From: Leifsonia poae
GTDB lineage: Bacteria > Actinomycetota > Actinomycetes > Actinomycetales > Microbacteriaceae
DNA: 64,000 nucleotides
Assembly (NCBI RefSeq): GCF_020009625.1
Contig: NZ_JAIHLP010000002.1
Coordinates: forward strand, 3,658,001-3,722,000
Direction of reading: 5' to 3'
How positions within the stretch are numbered: position 1 is the first letter of the stretch; each line of letters starts with the position of its first letter. The notes beneath the pieces were generated by a model that was given only the letters and a program-made list of their open reading frames with translations, was not told the origin of the DNA and did no database searches. Shown piece after piece: positions 27,718-35,911 of the stretch. Position numbers and translations under genes: made by a program.

Positions 27718-28044
27718 ATGACCTATGTGATCGCGCTTCCGTGTGTGGATGTGAAGGATCGGGCGTGTATTGATGAGTGTCCGGTTGATTGCATTTATGA
27801 GGGGGAGCGGTCGCTGTACATTCATCCGGATGAGTGTGTGGATTGTGGGGCGTGTGAGCCGGTGTGTCCGGTGGAGGCGATCTGTTACGAGGATGATCTT
27901 CCGCAGAAGTGGGCGGATTATTATCGGGCGAATGTGGAGTTCTTCGATGATGTGGGGTCGCCTGGTGGTGCGGCGAAGGTCGGCGTGATCGCCAAAGACC
28001 ACCCCGTGATCGCCGCGCTGCCGCCGCAGGAGGCACCCGCCTGA
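27718..28044 (+). CDS. fdxA: 7Fe ferredoxin (FdxA type)
   Basis: 108 residues. Cys9, Cys17 and Cys21 of the first motif (ALPCVDVKDRACIDECPVDC) fit a [3Fe-4S] cluster, and CVDCGACEPVCP a [4Fe-4S] cluster. It is a low-potential electron carrier. The first ~80 codons favour T-ending codons (GAT, TGT, ATT), unlike the GC-ending codons of the last ~25 and of neighbours. Position and promoter indicate SoxR control. Confidence 0.95.
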   Translation: MTYVIALPCVDVKDRACIDECPVDCIYEGERSLYIHPDECVDCGACEPVCPVEAICYEDDLPQKWADYYRANVEFFDDVGSPGGAAKVGVIAKDHPVIAALPPQEAPA

Positions 28045-28103
28045 CCGGCGATCGCCCATCCGCGCCGATGTCCGACAGACGCTCGACGGGCGCTCGACCG
28101 GAA

Positions 28104-28137
28104 CCGGCCGGGCCGTCAGGACGACGGCGCCGGCCGG
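28104..28137. terminator. Hairpin between ferredoxin and mgtA
   Basis: Inner stem GCCGTC-AGGAC-GACGGC (28112-28128) extended outward by CCGGCC/GGCCGG. It sits between convergent genes and can serve both. Confidence 0.65.
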
Positions 28138-28147
28138 CCCGGATGCC

Positions 28148-30880
28148 TCACATCCAGGTGCCGAACTTCTTGATGAAGAGGTTCTTGCAGAACTGGACGA
28201 GCAGGCAGTACGCGGTGAGCGTCGCGATCAGCCAGGGGAAGTACGTCCACGGCAGCGAGACGAGGCCGAGTCCGTGCCCCCACCCGGTGAACGGCAGCAC
28301 CAGTCCGAACAGGCAGACCGCGCCGGTGGCGAGCAGCACGGGCAGGCTCGCCCGCGACTGCACGAACGGGATGCGGCGGGTGCGGAGCATGTGCACGATC
28401 AGCGTCTGCGAGATGATCGACTCGATGAACCAGCCCGACTGGAACAGGGCGGCGTGCGCCGGGCTGTTCGCCTGGAACACGAACCACATCAGGGCGTACG
28501 TCGTCAGGTCGAAGATCGACGAGATCGGTCCGATGCGGATCATGAACTGCGAGAGGCTCTTGGTCTCCCACGTGCGCGGCGACTTCAAGTCGGCTTTGTC
28601 CGCGCTGTCCCAGGGGAGGGTGAGCATCGACAGATCGTAGGTGAGGTTCTGCACGAGCACGACCAGCGGGATCATCGGGATGAACGGCAGCAGGGCGCTG
28701 GCGACGAGTACCGAGAACATGTTGCCGAAGTTCGACGACGCGGTCATCTTGATGTACTTCATGGTGTTGACGAAGGTGCGCCGGCCCTCGATCACGCCCT
28801 GTTCGAGCACGGTCAGATCTTTCTCGAGCAGGATGATGTCGGCCGACTCCTTGGCGATGTCGACGGCGGTGTCCACCGAGATCCCCACATCCGCGGTGCG
28901 CAGCGCAGGGGCGTCGTTGATGCCGTCGCCGAGGAAGCCGACGGTGTGACCGTGACTGCGCATCGCCTCGACAATGCGCGCTTTCTGCGTGGGGTTGACC
29001 TTCGCGAACACCGTCGTGGTCTCGGCGAGGGCGCCCAGCTCTTCCAGCGACAGCTCGTCGATCTGCGGTCCGAGCACGATGGTCCCGACTCCCAGCCCGA
29101 CTTCGCGCACCACGGTGGCGGCGACGAGCGGGTTGTCGCCCGTGATCACCTTGACGGTCGTCCCGTGCTTGTGCAGCCGCGCGATGGCGGCGGCGGCCGA
29201 CGCCTTGGGCGGGTCGAGGAAGGCGAGGAAGCCGACGAGCGTCATCGCCGTCTCGTCGTCGCGGGAGTACTCCGCGCTCCCGTCCTCGGCCGGCACCATC
29301 GAGCGGATGGCGACGGCGAGCACGCGCATCCCCAGCCCGTTCTGCTCCGCCACGAGCGCGTCGAGCTCAGCGAGACGCCCGGGGGTGAGATCGACCGTCT
29401 GACCCTTGACGAGCTCGGTGCTGCACTGGTCGAGCACCTCCTCCACGGCGCCCTTGGTGATGATGAGGTGCGAGAGGCCGTCGTCGACGACCACCGACAT
29501 GCGCCGCCGCACGAAATCGAACGGCATCTCGTCGACGAGCGTGTACTCGGCCCGGATGCGGGCGAGCTCGTCGGGACCGGCCGCCGTGAGGACGGCGGCG
29601 TCGAGCAGGTTGCGCAACCCGGTCTGGAAGTGCGCGTTGGCGGTCGCGTAGCCGAGCGTCGTCTCGCTGGACCGGCCGGCGACGTCGAGGTGTCGTTCGA
29701 GGACGATGCGGTCTTCGGTGAGCGTGCCGGTCTTGTCGGTGGCCAGCACATCCATGGCTCCGAGGTTCTGGATGGAGTTCAGCCGCTTGACGATCACCTT
29801 GCGCTTCGCCATCTGCTTGGCGCCCTTCGCAAGGTTCGCGGTGACGATCAGAGGAAGCATCTCCGGCGTGAGGCCGACGGCGGTCGTCACCCCGAACAAG
29901 AACGCGCTCGTCCAGTCCTTGGTCAGGCCGTTGACGATGAACACGACCGGAACCATCACCAGCATGAACGTGATCAGGGTGAAGCTGACCTTCTTGATCC
30001 CCACGTCGAACGCGGTCTCGGGGCGTGCGCCCACGATGGCTGACGACATGCTTCCGAAGTAGCTGCGGCTTCCGGTTCCGACGACCACGGCCGTTCCCGA
30101 GCCCGAGACCACCGAGGTGCCCAGGAAGCCGAGGTTGGCGGCCGAAAGGATGTCGGATGCCTCGATGCTCTCGAGCGCCTCGACGCTCTTCTCGGCGGGG
30201 AGGGCCTCTCCGGTGAGCATCGCCTGGTTGATCTGCAGATCTTTCGTGCGCACGAAGCGCACATCGGCGGGGATCATGTCGCCCGCGGCGAGCTGCACGA
30301 CGTCGCCGGGCACCACCTCCTCGATCGGCAGCTCACGGGTGACCGGACGACCGGTCTCGGTGCGGGTGACCGCGGTCGTCGTGCGGACCATCGCCTTCAG
30401 CTCCTCGGCGGAGCGGGACGAACGGTACTCCTGCCAGAACCGCAGGGTGGCGCTGACGAGCACCATGATCCCCACCGTCACAACGCCGGTGTAGTCCGGG
30501 CCGTCGACCGGGTCGGCGAAGATCACATCGGTGAACAGCATGACGACGACGAGGAAGAGCAGGATGATCACGAACGGGTTGGTGAACGTCTTCAGGAACT
30601 GCAGAACGGCGGGGGCCGGCTTGTCGTGGTCGACCTCATTGGTGCCGTAGCGGGAGCGACGCATGGCGACGGCGGCGTCGTTCAGCCCGTTCAAGGTGGT
30701 GGCCAGCGACTTGAGCGTTGCCTCCGGAGGAAGCAGCGCGGCATCCCTCAGCAGGTTCTGCTGACCGGAGGCGAGAAGACGGTTCGTGCCGTCGGCGAGA
30801 CGACGGGCCGTCTTCGCCGTACCGCGCGTGTCGGGGGTGGGCGTAGTGACGTCCGTGACGTCGGTGCGGAATGTGCGCAT
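28148..30880 (-). CDS. mgtA: Magnesium-translocating P-type ATPase (MgtA)
   Basis: 910 residues, full length for P3B ATPases. Actuator TGEALPAEK, phosphorylation motif DKTGTLT, nucleotide-domain region TKGAVEEVL, hinge GDGINDAP, and about ten membrane segments including a C-terminal six-helix bundle. It imports Mg2+ at the inner membrane. Control is visible upstream: an M-box riboswitch and a 23-codon leader ORF. The ATG at 30880 has no strong ribosome site, and a small CGCGG/CCGCG hairpin (30898-30914) lies just before it. Confidence 0.96.
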   Translation of the reverse strand: MRTFRTDVTDVTTPTPDTRGTAKTARRLADGTNRLLASGQQNLLRDAALLPPEATLKSLATTLNGLNDAAVAMRRSRYGTNEVDHDKPAPAVLQFLKTFTNPFVIILLFLVVVMLFTDVIFADPVDGPDYTGVVTVGIMVLVSATLRFWQEYRSSRSAEELKAMVRTTTAVTRTETGRPVTRELPIEEVVPGDVVQLAAGDMIPADVRFVRTKDLQINQAMLTGEALPAEKSVEALESIEASDILSAANLGFLGTSVVSGSGTAVVVGTGSRSYFGSMSSAIVGARPETAFDVGIKKVSFTLITFMLVMVPVVFIVNGLTKDWTSAFLFGVTTAVGLTPEMLPLIVTANLAKGAKQMAKRKVIVKRLNSIQNLGAMDVLATDKTGTLTEDRIVLERHLDVAGRSSETTLGYATANAHFQTGLRNLLDAAVLTAAGPDELARIRAEYTLVDEMPFDFVRRRMSVVVDDGLSHLIITKGAVEEVLDQCSTELVKGQTVDLTPGRLAELDALVAEQNGLGMRVLAVAIRSMVPAEDGSAEYSRDDETAMTLVGFLAFLDPPKASAAAAIARLHKHGTTVKVITGDNPLVAATVVREVGLGVGTIVLGPQIDELSLEELGALAETTTVFAKVNPTQKARIVEAMRSHGHTVGFLGDGINDAPALRTADVGISVDTAVDIAKESADIILLEKDLTVLEQGVIEGRRTFVNTMKYIKMTASSNFGNMFSVLVASALLPFIPMIPLVVLVQNLTYDLSMLTLPWDSADKADLKSPRTWETKSLSQFMIRIGPISSIFDLTTYALMWFVFQANSPAHAALFQSGWFIESIISQTLIVHMLRTRRIPFVQSRASLPVLLATGAVCLFGLVLPFTGWGHGLGLVSLPWTYFPWLIATLTAYCLLVQFCKNLFIKKFGTWM

Positions 30881-30959
30881 GGTGGATCCAAACGTTCCGC
30901 GGCGAAATACCGCGTTGGAAGAAGAACAGAAAAGCGGATGCGCCCCGCAGAGTGACCGG

Positions 30960-31031
30960 TCAGAGAGCCGGGCGATACCGGTGACCGTTCGCCCTGCTCG
31001 GGCGGGGAGATCGACTATGGTCGTCGCTCAT
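30960..31031 (-). CDS. Leader peptide ORF upstream of mgtA
   Basis: ATG 31031 to TGA, 23 codons, with a near-perfect Shine-Dalgarno AAGGAGG (31047-31041), much stronger than that of mgtA. The peptide (MSDDHSRSPRPSR...) has three Pro and five Arg. It lies between the M-box and mgtA, 79 bases before the mgtA start. GGTGACCG at the ribosome site (31042-31035) can pair with CGGTCACC inside the ORF (30987-30980), and an alternative partner lies just after the stop (30959-30952). Analogous to the Pro-codon leader mgtL of Salmonella; homology is not claimed. Confidence 0.6.
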   Translation of the reverse strand: MSDDHSRSPRPSRANGHRYRPAL

Positions 31032-31112
31032 CGACGGTCACCTCCTTCTTCCTCGTTCGCGCAGCTCGACGCACACGGAAGACAGGAAGTCATGAAGGAA
31101 CTTCTTTGCGCT

Positions 31113-31275
31113 ACCTCCACGTAAGAGCTTTGACACTGCACGACGTGTCCCTTTGAGGGGGAAGCCACTTTGGGTGACCCCTTAAGCCGGGGAAACCTGT
31201 CCTAACCTTGGGCGTCTCTCGACGTCGTCAGATCAGTGGCCTGTGTTCGTGCAGGAGCCTCGCCTAACGAAGTGC
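31113..31275 (-). ncRNA. M-box (ykoK leader) Mg2+ riboswitch
   Basis: On the minus strand the 5' end carries the highly conserved CTTCGTTAGGCGAGGCTCCT (31272 down to 31253) and the 3' end the conserved CAAAGCTCTTACG (31132-31120), with ~163 bases overall as in the B. subtilis ykoK leader. It lies upstream of mgtA with nothing but the leader ORF between. High Mg2+ folds the M-box and shuts expression in known cases. Boundaries are approximate. With the leader ORF it fills most of the 476-bp gene-free interval. Confidence 0.92.
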
Positions 31276-31356
31276 TGCGTGGTGACCATAGCACACCGAT
31301 CGCGGACCCGGCGAAGACCGCGGCAAGACCTCGGCCGATGGCCCTAGGGTGGGAGG

Positions 31357-32931
31357 GTGGGCATCCCCGATCCGGCACCCGACCCGCGCCCGACGCGGAG
31401 CCCGCCGCGATGGGCCGCCGAGGCGGCGGGAGCCGTCATCGCACTGGCGATCGCGGCGCTCGTCGTGGCCCGGCTGGCGTCGAGTGATCGATCGTGGCTG
31501 CTCTTCTATGACGGCGACTCGCTCGTGAACACTCTGATGTGGCGTTCACTGGTGACGGGTCAGCCGCAGCAGTGGGCGCTCTCGACCGTGCTGTTCGTGC
31601 CCGAGTTCGTCGTCTACGCGGTGCTCTCCCTGTTCGGTCTCGGCGTGAAAGCCACACTCACCCTGAACGCCGTCGTCAACCTTGTCGCGCTCTACGCGGC
31701 GATCCGCTTCGTCGCCGGCACGGGGGAGCGGGCGCGGCGGCCAGTGACGTTCTCGCTGGCTGCCTTCGCCCTCTTCGGCGTGCTCGCGATGCTGGAGACG
31801 TCGGCGAGCCGGGACTCGCTGGAACTGGCCTCCCTGATGACTACCACGACCTACTACAGCGCCACCGTCATCGCTGCGCTCGTGACCGTCGGGCTCGTGC
31901 GCCGGATGCTCGACAGAGGTGCCGCGCGACCGAGCCGGGTGGCCCTCGCGGTGCTCGTGGCGGTCATCGCCCTCTCCACGTTCAGCAATCCGATCGTCCT
32001 CGCCTGGGCGGTGATCCCGGTCGCGGCCGTGCTCATCGTGCTCGGGGCTCTGCGACGGGCTCCGCTGACCGTTGTGCGGTGGGCGACGCTCGGCATGCTC
32101 GCCGGCGCGGTCGTCGGGCTGCTGGCGCGCATCCCGGTTTCGTCGATGATCTCGAACAGCGGTGCGGGGTATGCGGACCCGTCCCGTGCCCTCGAATCGC
32201 TCCGCTCCCTCGGGGCGCTGATCGTGGATCGTGTGCATTCCGTCGAGGGCATATTCTCGCTCGGGCTCGTCGCCGTGCTGCTCGCTCTCGGCGTCGCCGC
32301 GACCGTGGCGGCCGCGCGAAAGGGCTGGTTGGCCGGCACATTCGTGGCCGCCGCATCCTGGGGGATCCCCGTGCTGGTCGTCGTTGGAGCGGTGGTGCTC
32401 GGCACGAACGCCCCCCGCTATCTGGAGCCGCTGTTCTTCGCGCCAGTGCTCGCCGTGACGGTGCTTCCCGGGATTCTTCCGCGGAAGGTGCGCGCGCCGC
32501 GGGCGGTGCTGGTCGTCGCCGGGGCGCTCCCGATCGTCGTGGTCGCGGTTGGCGCGCTGGTAGCGGTGCCAGGGCTCGTGACCGAGTCCGCGCGCGTCGA
32601 CGCGTCGATCCGGTGTGTGGACGACTGGGTGACCGCGAGCGGGCGTGTCGGCGCCGGGCAGTTCTGGACCATCCGTGCCCCGAAGGCATACCTCGCCGAT
32701 CCGAGCCGGTTGCTGCAGGTGGATGCGAACCTCGACAGATACGCCTGGCTCGTCAACCGGGCCGACTACACCGAGGAAGCGGTCTCGTTCCTGGTGAGCG
32801 ACGCATCAGGCCCGCCGACCCTGCCGATGACCGTCGAACCCGGCCCGCAGCCGACGACGATCGACTGCGGCCGCTACACCATCACAGACTTCCACACGCC
32901 GCGGGTACGGCTCCGCTCCATCCACAGCTGA
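31357..32931 (+). CDS. Polytopic membrane protein, possibly GT-C-type glycosyltransferase-like
   Basis: 524 residues with about 11 hydrophobic segments, a first extracytoplasmic loop bearing acidic residues after helix 1 (LLFYDGDSLVNTLMWRSL), and a ~110-residue C-terminal extracytoplasmic region with two cysteines. The architecture recalls GT-C glycosyltransferases, but no family was recognised with certainty. The start GTG 31357 is exactly six bases after a TAGGGT that resembles a -10 element (31345-31350), so the mRNA may be leaderless. Divergent from the mgtA leader. Confidence 0.75.
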   Translation: MGIPDPAPDPRPTRSPPRWAAEAAGAVIALAIAALVVARLASSDRSWLLFYDGDSLVNTLMWRSLVTGQPQQWALSTVLFVPEFVVYAVLSLFGLGVKATLTLNAVVNLVALYAAIRFVAGTGERARRPVTFSLAAFALFGVLAMLETSASRDSLELASLMTTTTYYSATVIAALVTVGLVRRMLDRGAARPSRVALAVLVAVIALSTFSNPIVLAWAVIPVAAVLIVLGALRRAPLTVVRWATLGMLAGAVVGLLARIPVSSMISNSGAGYADPSRALESLRSLGALIVDRVHSVEGIFSLGLVAVLLALGVAATVAAARKGWLAGTFVAAASWGIPVLVVVGAVVLGTNAPRYLEPLFFAPVLAVTVLPGILPRKVRAPRAVLVVAGALPIVVVAVGALVAVPGLVTESARVDASIRCVDDWVTASGRVGAGQFWTIRAPKAYLADPSRLLQVDANLDRYAWLVNRADYTEEAVSFLVSDASGPPTLPMTVEPGPQPTTIDCGRYTITDFHTPRVRLRSIHS

Positions 32932-32947
32932 CGGTGCAGGAGTGCAC

Positions 32948-34039
32948 TCAGCGGCGGTGGACGGCCGACTCCGGCTCGAGCTCGGGGAAGGCCAGCAGCA
33001 CCATCTCGACGAGGCGGTCGAGCGGGCGGGTCAAAGGGTCGGTGGCCGGCATCCCGAGCTCGAGTTCGTGTTCGTCGATCGCGGCGCCGATCTGCTCGTC
33101 GGTCAAGTTCTCGTGGTTGATCGTGACCCCGATGACCTCGGTGTCGGCGAACGCTTCGATGAGGGCGATCTCGGAGGCGGCGGAGGGCATGGGCATCGTC
33201 GGGTAGTCGTCGAGCATCCGACGGCCCGGCGCATGCTGCAGAATGACGCCGGCAGGCCGGCTGCCGCGCAGGATGTACGCGCTGGTCAGGTAGGCCGGGT
33301 GGCTCAGGGCACCCTGGCCTTCGACGATGATCACATCGGGGTGCTCGGTCTCGTCGGCCGCGACGACCTGCGCCTCGACCTCGCCCGAGCAGAACTGCGG
33401 AACGGTGGCGTCGAGCGCGACGGCGTATTTGGCGCCCTGGATGAGAGCGGTCTGCCCGGTGCCGACCATCACCGCTGTGATGCCGCGGGCGTTCAGAGCC
33501 TGGGTGAGCAGGGTGGCGGTCGTGCGTTTGCCGATCGCGCCATCAGTGCCCAGCACGGCGATGCGGGGGCATGCGACGTCGAAGATGCGGCCGGAGAAGA
33601 GCTTCAGATCTTTCTTCTCTTTGGGGCGACGGATATCGGTGATCGTCACGCCCGCGAGCAGCGCGGCGGATGCGAACTCGGCGTCGTCGTTCAGGAACTC
33701 GTGCAGGCCGTTGACCAGATTCATCCCCCGGTTGATCCCGTCGAGCAGGGCGTCGCGTTGCGGGGCGGAGAGCAGGCCGTCGGCGGGGGCCATGCCGAAG
33801 ATCAGGGAGTCGGGAACCCTGCCGGCATAGGCGATGGCTTCGGCGAGATCGGCGAGCACGGGGATGCCGTTAGCGACCCCGTCGAGGTGGCGACCGGCAT
33901 CCACGCCGGCGCAGGTGCTGTCGATCACGCTGACGATGTCGTACTTCTCGGAGAAGCGCACGAGACCGTTCGCGGTCTTGCCGTCCTGTTTGCCGAACTT
34001 GCCCTCGCAATAGACGACGGCCGAATGATGGGTGGGCAT
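32948..34039 (-). CDS. DUF1611 family protein (DgcN-like)
   Basis: 363 residues. N-terminal Rossmann-like domain (AVVYCEGKFGKQDGKTANGLVR, SVIDSTCAGVDAG) and C-terminal P-loop domain with a Walker-A-like GTDGAIGKRTTA and VIIVEGQGALSHPAYL. The DUF1611 family includes DgcN, a D-glutamate N-acetyltransferase; whether this member has that activity is unknown, and no DgcA-like epimerase is adjacent. A hairpin just upstream contains its ribosome-binding site. Confidence 0.85.
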   Translation of the reverse strand: MPTHHSAVVYCEGKFGKQDGKTANGLVRFSEKYDIVSVIDSTCAGVDAGRHLDGVANGIPVLADLAEAIAYAGRVPDSLIFGMAPADGLLSAPQRDALLDGINRGMNLVNGLHEFLNDDAEFASAALLAGVTITDIRRPKEKKDLKLFSGRIFDVACPRIAVLGTDGAIGKRTTATLLTQALNARGITAVMVGTGQTALIQGAKYAVALDATVPQFCSGEVEAQVVAADETEHPDVIIVEGQGALSHPAYLTSAYILRGSRPAGVILQHAPGRRMLDDYPTMPMPSAASEIALIEAFADTEVIGVTINHENLTDEQIGAAIDEHELELGMPATDPLTRPLDRLVEMVLLAFPELEPESAVHRR

Positions 34040-34043
34040 GACG

Positions 34044-34066
34044 CTCCTCTGAATGACTCAGAGGAG
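34044..34066 (-). promoter_or_regulatory. Hairpin holding the ribosome site of the DUF1611 gene
   Basis: Perfect 9-bp inverted repeat (CTCCTCTGA-N5-TCAGAGGAG). On the mRNA the GAGGAG in the arm next to the start codon is the only Shine-Dalgarno sequence and would be sequestered in the stem. This suggests translational control or a thermosensor-like element. The upstream ~140 bases (34067-34205) contain further GC-rich stems that I cannot assign. Confidence 0.6.
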
Positions 34067-34205
34067 GCGACGGGATCGTGGCCGGGCGGGGGGACCCAAC
34101 GGTCAGCGAGGCGTCTTCCCTGACGCTGGCGATGTGCCAACTCCCGAACCGTAGCAGCCCCGCCTGGGAGCCCCCCGGGCTGCGAGTCGGTGCAGCCGGC
34201 CCCGA

Positions 34206-35288
34206 TCACTCCGGGCAGGCGTCGAGCACGGCGTCGGCCACCTCGGCGAGGTGGGCGAGGTCGTCGCGCTGTCGGGTGATCCGGTTGGTGAGATAGCTGA
34301 AGACGAGGTCTCGGTCTGGATCCGCCCAGGCGATGCAGCAATTGCTGCCATTGTGACCGAACGTTCGGGGACTGCTGCGGCTGCCCATCGGGCTGATCGA
34401 CTCCGGGAGATGACGTGGGCCGCCGAGCTGGAAGCCCTCGGACCAGCGGATGGGGGAGTGCGCGAAGCGGTCGATGCGGCCCTCGCTGCTCGGCACGAGG
34501 GCCGCCTGCAGAGCGGCGGACGACAGGATGCGTCGGCCGTCGGCCGTGACGCCGCCATTCAGCAGCATCTCGTAGAAGACGGTCACGTCCCGCGCGGTGG
34601 TGGAGAAGCCCGCGGAGGGGATGATGGCGGCGCGGGTGGCGCGTCGGTTGACGACGGCGCGCACCGGGCGCGGCGCCGAGAGCGGCACATGCCGGAGCCA
34701 CTGGTCGTCGGGGAGCCCGAGGTAGGTGTCGTGCACGCCGAGCGGTCCCAGCAGGAGCGACGACATCAGCTCGGGAAGCGGGATCCCGGTGGCACGGCGC
34801 GCGACCTCGCCCAGGATGAAGCCGAAGATCACGAATTGATAGGCCGGTGCCGAACCGGGCGGCCAGGTGGGGCGGGCGCGCTCGATGCGGCGCAGGGTGC
34901 GGGACCAGCCGGTCATCGCCAACGCGTCACCGACAGCGCTTCCGGCGGTGGCGAAACCGGAGCGGTGACGTAGCACGTGGCGAACGGTGATCGCCTCCTT
35001 GCCGTTCGCCGCGAATTCCGGCCAGTAGCGCGCCACCGGGGCGTCGAGGTCGATGACGCCGCTTTCGGCCAGGGCGTGGATGAGCACCACTGTGTAGGGC
35101 TTGCCGGCGGAGAATGTCCAGAAGAGGGCGGTCGGTTCGCAGCCGAACGACCGATCGACCACCGTGACACCGTGGCGGCGCACCACGAGTTGGGCTGTCG
35201 CTCCACGCGCTCGGACGAGGTCGACCGCGTGCCGCAGGGCGGCGGGGTCGAAGCGGGTGGGCGAGCGGTCGGACGACGGAATCGTCAT
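34206..35288 (-). CDS. Serine hydrolase, beta-lactamase/esterase (class C fold)
   Basis: 360 residues from ATG 35288. The nucleophile motif S-x-x-K is FSAGKPYT, and the Tyr of the second motif lies in APAYQFVIFG; a late HNGSNC region fits the third motif area. Such proteins are mostly esterases or peptidases rather than true beta-lactamases. No signal peptide, so cytoplasmic. Confidence 0.88.
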   Translation of the reverse strand: MTIPSSDRSPTRFDPAALRHAVDLVRARGATAQLVVRRHGVTVVDRSFGCEPTALFWTFSAGKPYTVVLIHALAESGVIDLDAPVARYWPEFAANGKEAITVRHVLRHRSGFATAGSAVGDALAMTGWSRTLRRIERARPTWPPGSAPAYQFVIFGFILGEVARRATGIPLPELMSSLLLGPLGVHDTYLGLPDDQWLRHVPLSAPRPVRAVVNRRATRAAIIPSAGFSTTARDVTVFYEMLLNGGVTADGRRILSSAALQAALVPSSEGRIDRFAHSPIRWSEGFQLGGPRHLPESISPMGSRSSPRTFGHNGSNCCIAWADPDRDLVFSYLTNRITRQRDDLAHLAEVADAVLDACPE

Positions 35289-35435
35289 GCTGCCATCTTC
35301 GCTCACCCGGGGGCGGATGCCGAGCCCCGGATGCGGGTATCGACCGACTCGACGAGCTCGGGGATGAAGCGCAGATCGCGCAGCGCGACGCGATCGCGGT
35401 CGTGTTCCTTTCAGCGGAGCGGGATTCGGATCGGT

Positions 35436-35807
35436 TCAGTATCCGAGGAGGCGGCCGACGACGACGAAGACGCAGATCAGGAACAGCGGGAGGTTCACAC
35501 CGAACACCTGTTTGTACTCCCCGAGCGAGCGGTGGGCGAACGCCGCGCCGATCATGATGATTCCGAGACCGGCGGCGGCGGCCACGGTCAGATACGGGGC
35601 GATGCCGGTCGCTTGGGGGAGGATCAGGCCGACGCAGCCGAGGAGTTCGAGGGTGGCGATGGTGCGGATGAACGGCAGCGGGAACGGGGCGACGCCCGTC
35701 TGGCCGATCGCGATGAGGCGGTCTTTCGGAAGGGACGCTTTGGCGATGCCGGAGTAGAGGAAGACGACGGCGAGGAGCACCTGGGCTATCCAGAGCGCGA
35801 TGTTCAT
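35436..35807 (-). CDS. DoxX family membrane protein
   Basis: 123 residues with four membrane helices (ALWIAQVLLAVVFLYSGIAK, IRTIATLELLGCVGLILP, YLTVAAAAGLGIIMIGAA, LPLFLICVFVVVGRLL), the DoxX-like layout. Function of small DoxX proteins is generally unassigned, sometimes linked to redox stress. Confidence 0.85.
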   Translation of the reverse strand: MNIALWIAQVLLAVVFLYSGIAKASLPKDRLIAIGQTGVAPFPLPFIRTIATLELLGCVGLILPQATGIAPYLTVAAAAGLGIIMIGAAFAHRSLGEYKQVFGVNLPLFLICVFVVVGRLLGY

Positions 35808-35911
35808 GAGTCGATCCTGTTCTCGAATAGAAATGGTTGCCCTACATACCCACTATCGCCCCCGTGCAGCCCGCTGAACCGTCGACATTTGGTGCAAATG
35901 TCGGGGCGGGG

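Noticed and set aside
28274..30043. 589-codon plus-strand open frame antisense to mgtA
   Set aside because: Low-complexity Arg/His/Gly composition typical of an antisense shadow; the mgtA frame has all P-type ATPase motifs.
34080..34205. Possible SAM-type riboswitch on the plus strand (GCCAACTCCC after a hairpin)
   Set aside because: No plus-strand gene follows it and the closing P1 pairing is absent, so resemblance is probably chance.
34206..35288. Antibiotic-resistance beta-lactamase
   Set aside because: SxxK is present but there is no signal peptide and the context is metabolic; an esterase/peptidase role is more likely.
35303..35410. 35-codon minus-strand open frame with coding-like sequence (RDLRFIPELVESVDTRI)
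   Set aside because: It has no ATG, GTG or TTG start and is bounded by a stop; at best a gene remnant in the gap between the beta-lactamase-fold and DoxX genes.
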